This document shows, piece after piece, positions 44,967 through 64,000 of a DNA stretch of 64,000 nucleotides. Under the pieces are notes generated by a model, which made no database searches, was not told where the DNA came from, and saw only the letters and a program-made list of their open reading frames with translations. Within the stretch, counting starts at the first letter, position 1, and each line of letters opens with the position of its first letter. The position numbers and the translations under genes were made by a program. The DNA is from Phallusia mammillata (taxonomy: Eukaryota > Chordata > Ascidiacea > Phlebobranchia > Ascidiidae): contig QLIY01000242.1 of assembly GCA_003260075.1 (NCBI GenBank), positions 21,747 to 85,746 of the forward strand. The letters are read 5' to 3'.

Positions 44967-45465
44967 CAGGGGTTCCCAACCTTTTTTCGGTCTCGTACCA
45001 CTTCGACGCTTTGTACTGCCACGCGTACCACTTCTTGCAGAACAACTTATTTGATCGAATCATATTTTATTAAGAATAATAATATTGGCCTACTAAAATA
45101 ACAGTAAAGCAAATTTAATGATATTTTTGCTTTTGTTTACTGTCCACCAATTGGCTGAGCAATCATTTGCCGTAATCAACGCCCACTGTCCCACAGCGTT
45201 GTACGGCTTTTCAAAGCAACTGTGCTTCTTGTTGGCAATTGACATGACCTGTAGTTTGTAGATCGCAATGATACGAAACAACAGAAATAGTTACGTAACA
45301 ATAAGAAGAGGCTTGGGGAAATTTTTTTGTAAACAAAACCAGATAAACAAAATAGAAAGTTGTGAATCCAAATTTTTGTGAAAAAAAACGAAAGCTACTC
45401 GCGTACCACTTAAAAAACCTTCGCGTACCACTAGTGGTACGCGTACCACCGGTTGGGAACCCCTG
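44967..45465. mobile_element. hAT-like MITE, CAGGGGTTCCCAACC family
   Basis: Ends CAGGGGTTCCCAACC and GGTTGGGAACCCCTG, flanked by GACTAAAG and AACTAAAG (7 of 8). The interior carries GTACCACT repeats near both ends. The gene B flank near 23090-23110 (CCGTTAAAGAGTGC) is the empty counterpart. Confidence 0.88.
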
Positions 45466-45473
45466 AACTAAAG

Positions 45474-46081
45474 AGTACAACGATTTCGCTGACGATAACC
45501 TCTAAACATGTCTCATCTTCACACTATGTTTTATAATTATAGGCTTCATAATAATTGCTTTTGACTCGTTGTTTGCATCCTATCGAACATATTTAGACAT
45601 AAACAAAGCCAGTTGTGTAAAGGGTAATTATGTAAACGCCACAATCACCATGGTTACGAGATGCTGCGAGAGTGCGAACGGTGCGGAAAGTGCTTTGGTG
45701 GGCAGCAGGTATTGCGGTCGGATCCCAAGTATTACCCGAGAGACCTTTGCGAATCGATGACAACCGGAAAGGGGGCTAGAATTTGTAAAACACTTTAATT
45801 AACAGCATTTTGTTGTTGTTTATATCTGAAAGTACTGTACGCGTGCAATTTTAAATGAATTATAGCAGAAGTGGTGTTGCAAGTTCAGTGTTGTGCTCTC
45901 TGACAGAGAGTTCTAAGCGGGCCTGAAATTGAGACCTGAACCTAAAGTTACAAGCCAAAAACCCAGCCGAAAGAGACGAGTTGTGCGTCCGTGAACATGT
46001 TTATTAAATTATATGTACTGGAGGCCGTAACGTAAATAAAACTCTTTTGCCACATATTTTGATTTTTAAATTGCTCTAAAC
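45474..46081. other. relict 3' flank, no gene
   Basis: Partly similar to 23490-23590 after gene B. Otherwise unremarkable A+T-rich sequence. Confidence 0.45.
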
Positions 46082-47264
46082 TAGGGTTGCCATATTTTAT
46101 GATACACAATCCCTGACAAAATTTATCTCGGTTGCGTTAACCCAGTTTTTCTCAAACTTTAAGTCTGAATGTGTTAACGTAAGTCTGAATGTGTATTTCA
46201 GTAAAACAAAAGTTGATTGCAGGATTTTAGCTAGATCCAAATCTGACATCACAGACAAAAAACAACATTACAATTGTGCGCGAACAATTGCATTTTTGAT
46301 AGTTGTCATGCAATAAAGCCTATTGTTTAGCAATGGAGACGGTCGATTCTCACTTTCACTTTGATTTAAACTTATTCAGTTGCACAAACTGACGCCAAAT
46401 AAGAATGTAGAATTACATCCACCTTTTGGAGGTCCCTGCAAAATGGACCGCGGACCCCAGTTTGAGAACCGCTGCGATAACCATTTTTGCGATCCAAACA
46501 CTTCTCTATTCCGGAATTAATTTAAGTCACACGGACGGCGACACGAGAAACCGTTACATACGATACTCTGATCCTTGTCAATTAACTTTCTGCGTAGGCG
46601 GGGGGGGGGTTGTTTAGTTAAGTTTATTAGGCTAAGCTCAGTACTCTTTACTCTTACTATCCTTGAAACAGTAAGCACAAATATCAGGGGTCGCCAACTT
46701 TTACAACTCTAAAACCATTCGGACCAATCTCACACAGAACAAAAAACACTAGGAGTCACAAAGACCTTTTTAAATTTGAAATAAAATGCCACTGTAAACA
46801 TGTTTTTATGTCTCTCGAGATTTGACTTTTCGTTGTTAGTTAGTTCCTAGCATATTAGATACACAGTTGAAGCAAATGAAATTTTCCATGTTCCCATGTA
46901 GCATCGAATGCTGTGTTTTCTTGAGACGCGGATTTTTATGTGTATTTAACGCGTATTGAGTTAGACAACTACAACTAGCAACAAACAAACAGGTATTGTT
47001 ACGCGCGAACACACTGCAAAACCAAACAGTATAACCTTGTATGTTAACCTCGGCGCCGCCAATTTACCTCTTTACGTTTCATGGTATAGACGCGGTTGTA
47101 GCTAACTACTAGAAACTTTCTCCGTTGGTACATTAATTTCATAGTATATATATTTTTTCTTAAATTCCTGACTTTTAAGTACATTTTAACATTTCTCCCT
47201 GACGCAGATTTAAACACTAAATTCCCTGACATGTCAGGAAAAATCGTGACGTATGGCAACCCTA
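46082..47264. mobile_element. hAT-like element, TAGGGTTGCCATA family
   Basis: Ends TAGGGTTGCCATA and TATGGCAACCCTA, flanked by perfect CTCTAAAC duplications (46074-46081, 47265-47272). CCTGAC/GTCAGG motifs recur near the ends. It contains at least one nested element (46143-46474), a possible second one starting CAGGGGTCGCCAAC near 46687, and a short G run at about 46600. No transposase frame is seen. Confidence 0.88.
46143..46474. mobile_element. nested hAT-like MITE
   Basis: Ends CAGTTTTTCTCAAAC and GTTTGAGAACCGCTG, flanked by CGTTAACC and CGATAACC (7 of 8). It lies inside the larger TAGGGTTGCC element. Confidence 0.75.
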
Positions 47265-47272
47265 CTCTAAAC

Positions 47273-47617
47273 AGTTGTTTTTGAGATACTAAAATGAGTA
47301 TTACCAGCCTAGAAGCCATATACGTCGGCCTTTTTATACGCCCATTGTGTGGAAACAATGCCAACAAAACAGATGCTTCCAACATCACAATGTAGACTAT
47401 GACATCACAAACACTTAAGACTGTGCAGTTCACTCTGTGGACCAAGTTAGAAATTAATCTGGGCTTTTAGGGCGTGATTACATGGTGTATATATATGATA
47501 TAAACTAATTTCCTTAAATCAGTAATTTTAAAACAAAAATAAGCAGGTAAATGGCGGCCGTTAGTGAAAAAAGAATCCGCGATGCGGCCGTCGTAGGAAA
47601 AAGGTTGTGCACCCCTG
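47273..47617. mobile_element. 5'-truncated hAT-like MITE
   Basis: Similar to the interior and right end of the 42900-43288 element (GAGTATTACCAGCC, CAATGTAGACTATGAC-like and the end AAGGTTGTGCACCCCTG). The left terminal repeat is missing. Confidence 0.65.
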
Positions 47618-48409
47618 AGTTAGGCATATGACCAAGTTTTTGCACGTTAACCTGTGTTATAGTTGCAACAACGGTCTTTGTGACAATGATTTGGCAACAC
47701 TGATAATTCAAATTGTTTAGTTGGCAAATTTTTTAATTTTTTTCGGGCCAGACCCTTAATCCGGCACTGTTTGTAGGCAACGGATGTTCAGCTAACTTAC
47801 ATCGACAATTGCAGTTGTTTGAAACCGGTAATGTGCCTTTCTTTTTCGCCTCGCTTGACTACGTTGATTCGTCATTGTGTTTTCAGCAGTTTTCGTTTAA
47901 AAAAGGTTCCTCAAAAGTAAAAATCTTTCACAAATGACTGGCACTAACATGCAAATGTACAAAAGGGAAAATTTCAAAAGTTTATTGCACATGCTTTGTC
48001 AAACGCAATAGCTTTTAGTGAAGATTTAATCCAATCATTTCTTCTGTGAACAGTTGATTATAAGTGTTTAGTTGCAATCAAACCAAGAAACATTTGTACA
48101 GGGCGCTCTATGCAGGCCAGGCTGAAACTAGGAAATTTTCGTTAAAAACTTAACAAAGCACATCTTAATTAATGAAAGCGTTTGGAAGCAATATAATCAT
48201 CCGATTGTTTCATTGTCGGTTTGGTCTGTGGTTCAAATACAGACAAAATGTAAATTGGTGCTTATATGACTGTTCGGTACAAACGAAACTATATTTCGAT
48301 TTCGCAATTTTTGACTGTGCAAGTTTAGTTTTGAATTGGCAATCATTGGTGTTAGTTTATTAGACCGTGACGAGCTCGCAAACGTCGTGAGATAGTGCAT
48401 AGCTTCGAT
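47618..48409. promoter_or_regulatory. 5' flank of gene D
   Basis: No gene is recognised. Unlike B and C it does not carry the intergenic repeat. An AG (GTGCATAG) 7 nt before the start codon is the counterpart of the AGs before genes B and C. Confidence 0.35.
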
Positions 48410-57441
<9,032 letters not shown>

Positions 57442-57728
57442 TTCACTATTTGATGCCCGATGTAATTGCGTAAAAAGAGTAAATTGATGTGGACAGTGCA
57501 AGTCTCTTGACCAAGCAAGCGAACAAATTGTCCGATAACTTATTATATGACATCAAAAATGATGCTTTCACTGAAGAATTTTTCCATCCAAATTCAATCA
57601 AACGGTACACGCTCCAATTGTTTGAAATCGTAAATGTGGAATTGAAAAATGGTAAAATATTTTAGTTAAAATACACTTTGTAGGAACTAATCCGAAGACA
57701 AAAAAAGATAATTTGGAACACTGCATGG

Positions 57729-57810
57729 TACCACATACGTACATGCGGACTTAAACTCTACAGTACGTACATGCGGACTACATACGTACATGCGGACTTA
57801 AACTCTAAAA
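57729..57810. repeat. short tandem repeat (TACGTACATGCGGAC)
   Basis: Three close occurrences of TACGTACATGCGGACT, two followed by TAAACTCTA, within 80 bp downstream of gene D. Absent from the gene C flank. Confidence 0.75.
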
Positions 57811-57943
57811 TTAAACTGCAAGAGATATTTTGTTGACACTTTACAGCAGGTCCAAGTAGGGATTCAATTCTTGCATGTGTACATGATCTTACTTTTCACC
57901 GTCAAAAAACTTCATTTTAGAGATTTGTGTTCTATGTTGATTT

Positions 57944-58399
57944 TTGTTGACGATATTTCGTTTGATTGGTTATTTTTTATCACCGTCAACGATATTTCTA
58001 CGGTCACATTATATAAATGTTATAACAACAATGGCATGTGGCGCACAACAAAGAGTTTTTCCTGTTGCGGCCCGTACCTGTTTGGGCTGTGCAGGCCTGC
58101 TGTACGGGATATATCGTAGTGCTCACGCTTCTACCATCGCTGTTGTAGGTTGTCAACTAAAAATGACAGCAGTGAACGTCTGCACTGCGATGCATTATAT
58201 ATACAAGCTCCCTGGCAGATACGTTTATCGTTTAAAAAAACATTATGTTTATCTTTCGAACGTAAAGGGAGTTGTTTGGATGAATAAAAATTATATTTTT
58301 GTTTCAGGCTTTCAACGAAAGGTGCTTGAGAGCGCAACAATAAAGCTAACACCGGAAAAAACATCATTTCAAATGTTTAATTCTCGCTGCTTGCTGTAA
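57944..58399 (+). other. conserved ORF in the gene D 3' flank, function unknown
   Basis: A 151-codon frame whose middle (58081-58260) aligns with 43720-43905 after gene C in the same frame, with mostly synonymous differences. The C frame ends about 22 codons earlier through a 1-nt change near a TTTAG/TTCAG that could be a splice acceptor. No signal peptide or known domain is recognised. It could be coding exons of a small gene, or non-coding DNA that duplicated recently. Confidence 0.3.
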
Positions 58400-58880
58400 A
58401 AACGCCTGTAACAATTGGCTGGATTAGGTCTTAAAATATTAAACAAAAATGAGGTTGCATTTTTTTTATTGCCCTCTTAAAACATTTAAATTGCTCTTTT
58501 CGCTTCGTCACCGACACCTTCCGGAAGAAAAAAAATGTCCAAGGTATTGGCTACCCTTCCAACCCTTTTCGTAACTATAGTTTTAAAACCGTTTGGAGTA
58601 CACCTTTTTTAGCTTTTACCAATCACATGGCACCTTCGTTTTAAAGTTCAAGTGCAGCTAAGTGGAATAAAGCTTATCGCAGAAATAACCCGTGCGTATT
58701 TTTATGTGGCCAGTGTCAACACAGCGATAAAAAGCAACATAAGTCGATGACCTAAGTCATTAAAAAAATTGTTCTGCAAATCATGTTAGTGGTATGGCGA
58801 CAGAAAACGAGGATTTCAGTAGAAACAATACCAAGAGCTGATCTGACAAAGTAGCCAGAATATTTGGTATTTTGGAATAA

Positions 58881-60044
58881 TAGCTGCAATCGGCAAAAAC
58901 ATTTCCCGTTGTCATGTCCTGAGCTTCACATGCCAAAAAATGTTGCTGTTTTTACGCCTGCGGCCAGCTGCGAATTTTTTGCATCGTCAGTATGTTTTGG
59001 TAACATTGTGTCAGTTCGATTTCGTTATCCATCAAAGAAAAACTATTTAGACTCTGGTACCATTGGGTCCTGTCATTTTTGCCCTCAAACAACAAATGCA
59101 CACATTCTCGGAATGTCCAAAACAGTTTTGTGCTTTTATTTTGAATTTTAGTGTCCACTTGTACTTTAAAAAAAGGTAAAACTTTTGAAGATTTTGTGGT
59201 GACAAATAGTTTTAAAACAAAAATGCTTAAACATGCTGTCCATAACACAGACAATACATGTAACGAGTTCACAAAACTTACATTAATTTTTGTTTCGAAG
59301 TAAAGACTAGAATGAACAATTGGTATGCTTTTACATAATGGCAAAACATGAGCAAGCATGTGCTGCAAACATCAGTACAAAGTTTTGTTAAAAACACAAT
59401 GCATAAAGTAGTTGTCTAAACAGTGTATTTAAGCATTAGCCTTCTATTACAGTAATACACATTTACAATCTTATAACAAGATTTGTTTTCTCAGTAAAAG
59501 TTTATTTGCTACCTTTGCCTTGACTCTATGATTTTACCAACAATACCTTCAACCAAAACACAAAAACTGTAAAAAATACACATTTAGCATTGCTTAGGAT
59601 TGATATGCACTATATAATTTAACCAATTATTTCATAAGCACATAAGCAACTAACAGGAATTATGAGTTTTGCAACAAAAAGCGATTGTTGACTAAGCCTG
59701 CAAGGCAGTCAGTACATAGTTGATGCCATTTTACAAGTAATTAAATCAAATATAATTGCATGATTGCATTTTTTAGCATATTGTGTAAAATGTTAGATAG
59801 TGAAATTTAAATTTTGGATGGTGGCCAGGGTTGCTGCTGTAAATGAACTCAACAGGTACAATAGCATTTTAAGCTAAAATACAGACATTGCAGTTTGCTT
59901 CAGATAATTTTGTTGAGATTTTAATTTCTAAATTCGTAGCAAAATGCAGTGTTCTAATCATTCAAATTAGGTTTTAAGACTCTGGGGGGGGGGTATAATT
60001 TTGTTGAGATTTTAATTTCTAAATTTGTAGCAAAATGCAGTGTT
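58881..60044. other. intergenic and 3' flank of FPGS
   Basis: No gene is called. About 77 bp (59907-59983) repeat after G10 (59984-59993), the second copy running into the FPGS stop. Short opposing ORFs at 58864-59368 are not supported by any homology I recognise. Confidence 0.5.
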
Positions 60045-61712
60045 CTAATCATTCAAATTAGGTTTTAAGACTCTCAAGCAGCCTCCAACCAAATGCAAGC
60101 TTCCAGTTATTAACACTTGTAGATGGTCTGATCCACATGGATGGTTTGGCCATGCGTTTTCTAAAGACAACAATTGTGCTACTTGTTGCAGTTTATCATC
60201 CCTGCCTTTTGACATCCAGACAATTGCATCTGCAATACAGGCAAACACATATGACTGTTCTGCAACCATCAGATCATTATTGTCTTTGCACAGAGCATTC
60301 CATTCATCCTTGTTTTGCAGCACTTGCGCAAGGCGTGATTCCACGGGGCATTGTAGATTGTTTTGGTCATTGAGATGAGTAGGTAAAAGTGTTGCAATGT
60401 TTGGAACAAAAATTGCCTTGGAAAAATTACACTGGTACAAAGTGGATAAAAAACTATATGCATCACGCTTTTTGGTGACATTAAAGACAAGTGTTTTTGT
60501 GCAAGGTTTAGACAGCTTTGCTGCTTCAGCATCAGATTCCTTTTGAAACCATTCAGTTGCACATTTAACACTTCGCATAGTGTGAGCCCCATCCAAATAA
60601 AATGTCATTGAGTCAAACTTTATCACTTGTGCCCTTCCATTCCATTCGCAATTTGCCAAACCATCCACAGTATTTTTATCTAGTTTTTCACCACTGAACA
60701 AACTAACACCTAATTGTTTGAGAAGCCAACAGTTGGCCAATTCTATTGCAAGTGATGCATTAACTTTCTGATATTCTCCAGAAAGACCGAGGTTAACATT
60801 CTGTTTTGCTGTATAGGTTGTAAAATCTTGTGCAATGTTTAGGCATGCTTGTTTTTTCTTTGCCACCTCCTGCAATACTTCTAAACCATTTAATGGTTGC
60901 AGAACTGTAAAAGCAGACACACCTGATTTAAAGATCCCTGCTTTATGCCAGGCGATTGATGCAATAGTATCTCCCAATAAATTAGTGTGGTCAATTCCTA
61001 ATGATGAAACACCACATACAGTAGGATTCGTAACAACATTTGTGCAATCATAAGTTCCTCCAATTCCTACTTCAAAAATAGCTGCATCCACTTTTTCATG
61101 CTTGAAAATGTAAAATCCCAAAACTGTAAGAAAGTAAAAATATGATGGAAATTCGACATCATAGATGTCTTTATCAAGCTCCAGAAGCTTGTAAACTTGC
61201 CAAAAATAACTTGTAAATAGTTCCCTTGAGATAGGTTTCCCAGCAACTCGAAATCTTTCTCTGACTTCTATTAAGTGTGGTGAACTAAAAAAACCCGTCT
61301 TTACCCCATGGTGACGTAATATACTTTCAACAAATGCACATGTTGACCCCTTTCCCTTGGTACCAGCTACGTGGACAATGTTCATGCCTCCAAGGTCATC
61401 GTCAGTAATCTTCACACGAGCAAGGAAGTTTCTCATGGCAATTAGTCCGTAGCCTTCATACTTTTTAGCAAGCGGCATCATTTGTGTGCCTTGCAGTTGA
61501 TTTAAGGTCTTTACAGCCTCTTCATAGGGGTAGTCAATCATGGCCATTTTGTGTATCTGGCGCGTGGAAAAAGTCACACGACTATGCAGCGACAGCCTTG
61601 CAATACTTTTGCGAAAAATCAACAACATTGTTTGCCGGTACATATACGTAATGGGAGTTCCCCCAAATATGTCGCCTAGAAAAAGGAATGTGTCGTGTGT
61701 CGCGTCCGACAT
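60045..61712 (-). CDS. FPGS: folylpolyglutamate synthase, single exon
   Basis: ATP-dependent ligase that adds glutamates to folates and so retains them in cytosol and mitochondria. The 555-codon frame has the Mur-ligase-like features of FPGS: P-loop GTKGKGST (117-124), SSPHL (143-147), FEVGIGG (213-219), GIDHTNLLG (239-247), HKAGI with the conserved Lys (257) and LDGAHT (373-378). Length fits the family (about 550-590). Three in-frame starts: M1 (61712), M29 (61628) and M56 (61547). Residues 29-55 are Arg-rich and amphipathic, a plausible mitochondrial presequence, and M56 would give a cytosolic form, paralleling the dual starts of mammalian FPGS. M1 is upstream of the presequence and may not be used. 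The absence of introns is unusual beside 29-exon neighbours and could mean a retrocopy, though the frame is fully intact. Confidence 0.93.
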   Translation of the reverse strand: MSDATHDTFLFLGDIFGGTPITYMYRQTMLLIFRKSIARLSLHSRVTFSTRQIHKMAMIDYPYEEAVKTLNQLQGTQMMPLAKKYEGYGLIAMRNFLARVKITDDDLGGMNIVHVAGTKGKGSTCAFVESILRHHGVKTGFFSSPHLIEVRERFRVAGKPISRELFTSYFWQVYKLLELDKDIYDVEFPSYFYFLTVLGFYIFKHEKVDAAIFEVGIGGTYDCTNVVTNPTVCGVSSLGIDHTNLLGDTIASIAWHKAGIFKSGVSAFTVLQPLNGLEVLQEVAKKKQACLNIAQDFTTYTAKQNVNLGLSGEYQKVNASLAIELANCWLLKQLGVSLFSGEKLDKNTVDGLANCEWNGRAQVIKFDSMTFYLDGAHTMRSVKCATEWFQKESDAEAAKLSKPCTKTLVFNVTKKRDAYSFLSTLYQCNFSKAIFVPNIATLLPTHLNDQNNLQCPVESRLAQVLQNKDEWNALCKDNNDLMVAEQSYVFACIADAIVWMSKGRDDKLQQVAQLLSLENAWPNHPCGSDHLQVLITGSLHLVGGCLRVLKPNLND

Positions 61713-63584
61713 TTTAACAATTTATTTAAACTTAGTTTGTTATGGTAGCTTATTTAACATAATGGCAGCCATGTATCATGGTAAGTTGTATAACATAAAA
61801 GCATTGCTTTGGTCATGAGCTCAAGTTTTAGCAGAAGCAAATAAATTGTGTAACAAATGTTGTTCCGCCATTGTCTACTACGGTATTCCAGGGATGAGAA
61901 ACCTGAGGCTCACACGCCACATGGCCAACAATTGCGGTCAATACGTATTCTTTTTTTCTTAAATCGTCCTTCTTTATAGTATTCACCTAGGCAACAACGT
62001 TCTGTATCAAATCTTCAGTTTTTTTCATTTGACAAGAATCACCACTGTGCAAAAAAATCGGAAAATCCACTATCATCACACCCCACCTGCGCATTTCGCT
62101 AAATATCGACAGATTGCGCAAACAGTACAAACACCTACATCTTAAGACTTAAGTGCTAGTAATTGCTGATTTCTATTGATTCCCGCTTTTTCTCACTACA
62201 ACAATCCATCGCGTTGTGTGACGTAACAATTAACTGGCAGTTTTGTGTGATAACGCAACGTGGTTCCGTTCTTTTCGTCACGGACTTTCGTTGAGCAGGT
62301 TGCTACATTGGTTGTGTAGTGGTCGGTTTATGTTAATGTTCGCTGACGAGTCTCAAGGTTATAACTGCGTCACTGCAAACTGAAGAGGTATAGGCCTACT
62401 ACCGTCCTTAACCTCTTTCGTCATTCTGCTTCACATTAAATGTTCTGTACATTTGACCAAGATGCTTAAGGTGCACTTTGTTCACTCAGTGTTACTGTGC
62501 TGTTTCCACGTAAAAGCGTGAAACATTTTTACCATTATAAAACGTAAAACAAGTTTACCATCTTCGCCATGTTTGTTTAATTTAGCGTATTTTCGACCGT
62601 GAGGTTTGTGCAGCAGTTGCAAATGATGATTTATAATCTTTCATGTTAAGGGTTGAACCGAGATGGATGCATTACAATTCACATGACCGCCAGTGCTTTT
62701 GGCGCTACCTATCAGTATTTAGCAAATTTGGTCTTATGTACGTTATGGTGCCAGTTTACTCTCTAACAACTCGTGTGTACGTAATAATTAACAAATCAAT
62801 AAAGTCTGATTTGTATTCAATAAACAATTCTTGAAACTCCCATGGCGTAATTAGTTTGGAGGTAGCAGAGGGTATGCGAATATGTTTTGCGTACAAAAAT
62901 GTTTTAGTGTAGCCTTTCCAACATTGCTGAAAATTTGTCCCAACTGCTTTCATTATTTGCAAGGTATCTAACGCTTTAGGATTATGAAGGAATTCCAGTT
63001 ATGAATATGCGTTCATCTTAGTTTTTTTTAAATCTAATACTTGCGGTTTTCTATATGGCCTTGTGCCCAAGGGACGCGTAAAAGTAAATGTTACATCCGT
63101 TTGAAACACGTTTTATATCGGGCGATTATCCATTAAGATGTTAACACGAATCATTAAACAGCATGTTTCGTCAATCTTATGTCTAGATTTTGGTTGTGAT
63201 TTTATAGTGGTTAAATTAAGTTCCTAATTTCACCATCAGACATCTTATGAGTACAAAAGTGTTAAAACGTTTAATCCAAGCAATAAAAGTGCGAAGTTTT
63301 GTTTTAGACAACAGTTCGAACTTATGCATTTGAGTTTGTAGCGGTCACATGCAATAGTGTAGAACGTAGGGCAAACGGATGTATACACTACATTTTCCCA
63401 CAGTATACAACGCGCTCTAACACGGCTCGGAGCGCTCGGGATTTCCCCAAATTCTTGCCTATATAAACCGCGAATTCTGGAAAAATTGCCATTTTGATGC
63501 TATAACGCTTAGATTAGACAGACAGGAACTAAACAGAAAGCATGCAGACCTGCGTTAGTTTAGATAAGGCTAAGTTTTTAATTT
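61713..63584. other. intergenic, no gene recognised
   Basis: Upstream of FPGS. Only short unsupported ORFs and no repeat or RNA gene that I can identify. Confidence 0.5.
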
Positions 63585-63728
63585 TAACAGCAACTAGGAA
63601 AGTTATAAAGTTTTAATTTAACTTGAAGCCTCTGGAATTAGAAATATTAACAGCAACAAGGAACATTATAAAGTTATAATTTTATTGGAAGCCTCTGGGC
63701 TTAGAAATTTTAACAGCAACTAGGAAAA

Positions 63729-63821
<93 letters not shown>

Positions 63822-64000
63822 CTAGGAAAATTATAAAGTTGTAATTTAACCTGAAGCCTCTGGGCTTAGAAATTTTAACAGCAACTAGGAAAATTATAAA
63901 GTTTTAATTTAACTTGAAGCCTCTGGAATTAGAAATATTAACAGCAACAAGGAACATTATAAAGTTTTAATTTAACTTGAAGCCTCTGGAATTAGAAATT
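63585..64000. repeat. minisatellite, about 64-bp unit, continuing past the window
   Basis: Units of about 63-64 bp built on TTAACAGCAACTAGGAAAATTATAAAG-type and AAGCCTCTGGAATTAGAAAT motifs. Variants alternate GGAATTAG/GGGCTTAG and AACTAGG/AACAAGG in a higher-order pattern. Eighty-nine Gs (63733-63821) interrupt the array and probably stand for unresolved copies, so the copy number is unknown. Confidence 0.88.

Noticed and set aside
58864..59368. Overlapping ORFs on both strands after gene D
   Set aside because: I recognise no domain, no paralogous copy preserves them, and splice context is absent.
60137..60373. Plus-strand ORFs opposite FPGS
   Set aside because: Antisense shadows of the FPGS coding frame, with no independent support.
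63585..64000. CRISPR-like array
   Set aside because: Repeats are contiguous units of about 64 bp without unique spacers, and the genome is eukaryotic.

Overview
The window is eukaryotic and looks like an ascidian tunicate, probably Ciona-like. This is inferred from A+T-rich DNA, very short (about 50-100 nt) GT-AG introns, genes of 29 small exons in 7-9 kb, hAT-type MITEs and a Penelope-like retroelement. No taxon was confirmed by a search.

The dominant content is a cluster of ABCC4/MRP4-type ABC exporters, each with the same 29-exon architecture (two TMD-NBD halves, no TMD0). Gene A (9232-2419, minus) and gene B (15318-22765, plus) are a divergent pair. Between B and C lies a decayed minus-strand copy of A (exons 1-7 only, 32136-23646), broken by a nested transposon insertion. 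It sits divergently to gene C (34686-42635, plus), so the A/B head-to-head module appears to have been duplicated and its left partner lost. After C come a last-exon remnant of another copy (44557-44654) and gene D (48410-57362, plus). B, C and D are close paralogues and A is more distant. Exon lengths and phases agree across all four, which supports the exon models. As assembled, C carries a homopolymer frameshift in exon 13 and D a 1-nt frameshift in exon 8.

Mobile DNA: at least ten non-autonomous hAT-like elements (CAG...CTG or TAG...CTA ends, 8-bp target duplications mostly fitting nnnTAnnn, several with an empty site in a paralogous copy). At 24.7-30.9 kb a composite insertion carries a LINE fragment and a tandem Penelope-like element pair with RT, GIY-YIG endonuclease, a pseudo-LTR and a hammerhead-ribozyme motif. 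A three-copy tandem repeat with an 806-N gap fills the A-B intergenic region (10.1-15.2 kb).

The right end has a single-ORF folylpolyglutamate synthase gene (FPGS, 61712-60045, minus) with nested mitochondrial and cytosolic starts, then about 1.9 kb without a recognisable gene, then a roughly 64-bp minisatellite running off the window. Known MRP4 substrates include folates, and FPGS traps folates in cells by polyglutamylation, so the neighbourhood is functionally suggestive, but no co-regulation is shown.

Caution: about 18 runs of pure G or C, and several single Ns, lie at junctions of imperfect direct duplications or replace short paralogous segments, including inside exons. They look like assembly joins, perhaps between divergent haplotypes, and several apparent lesions should be read in that light.
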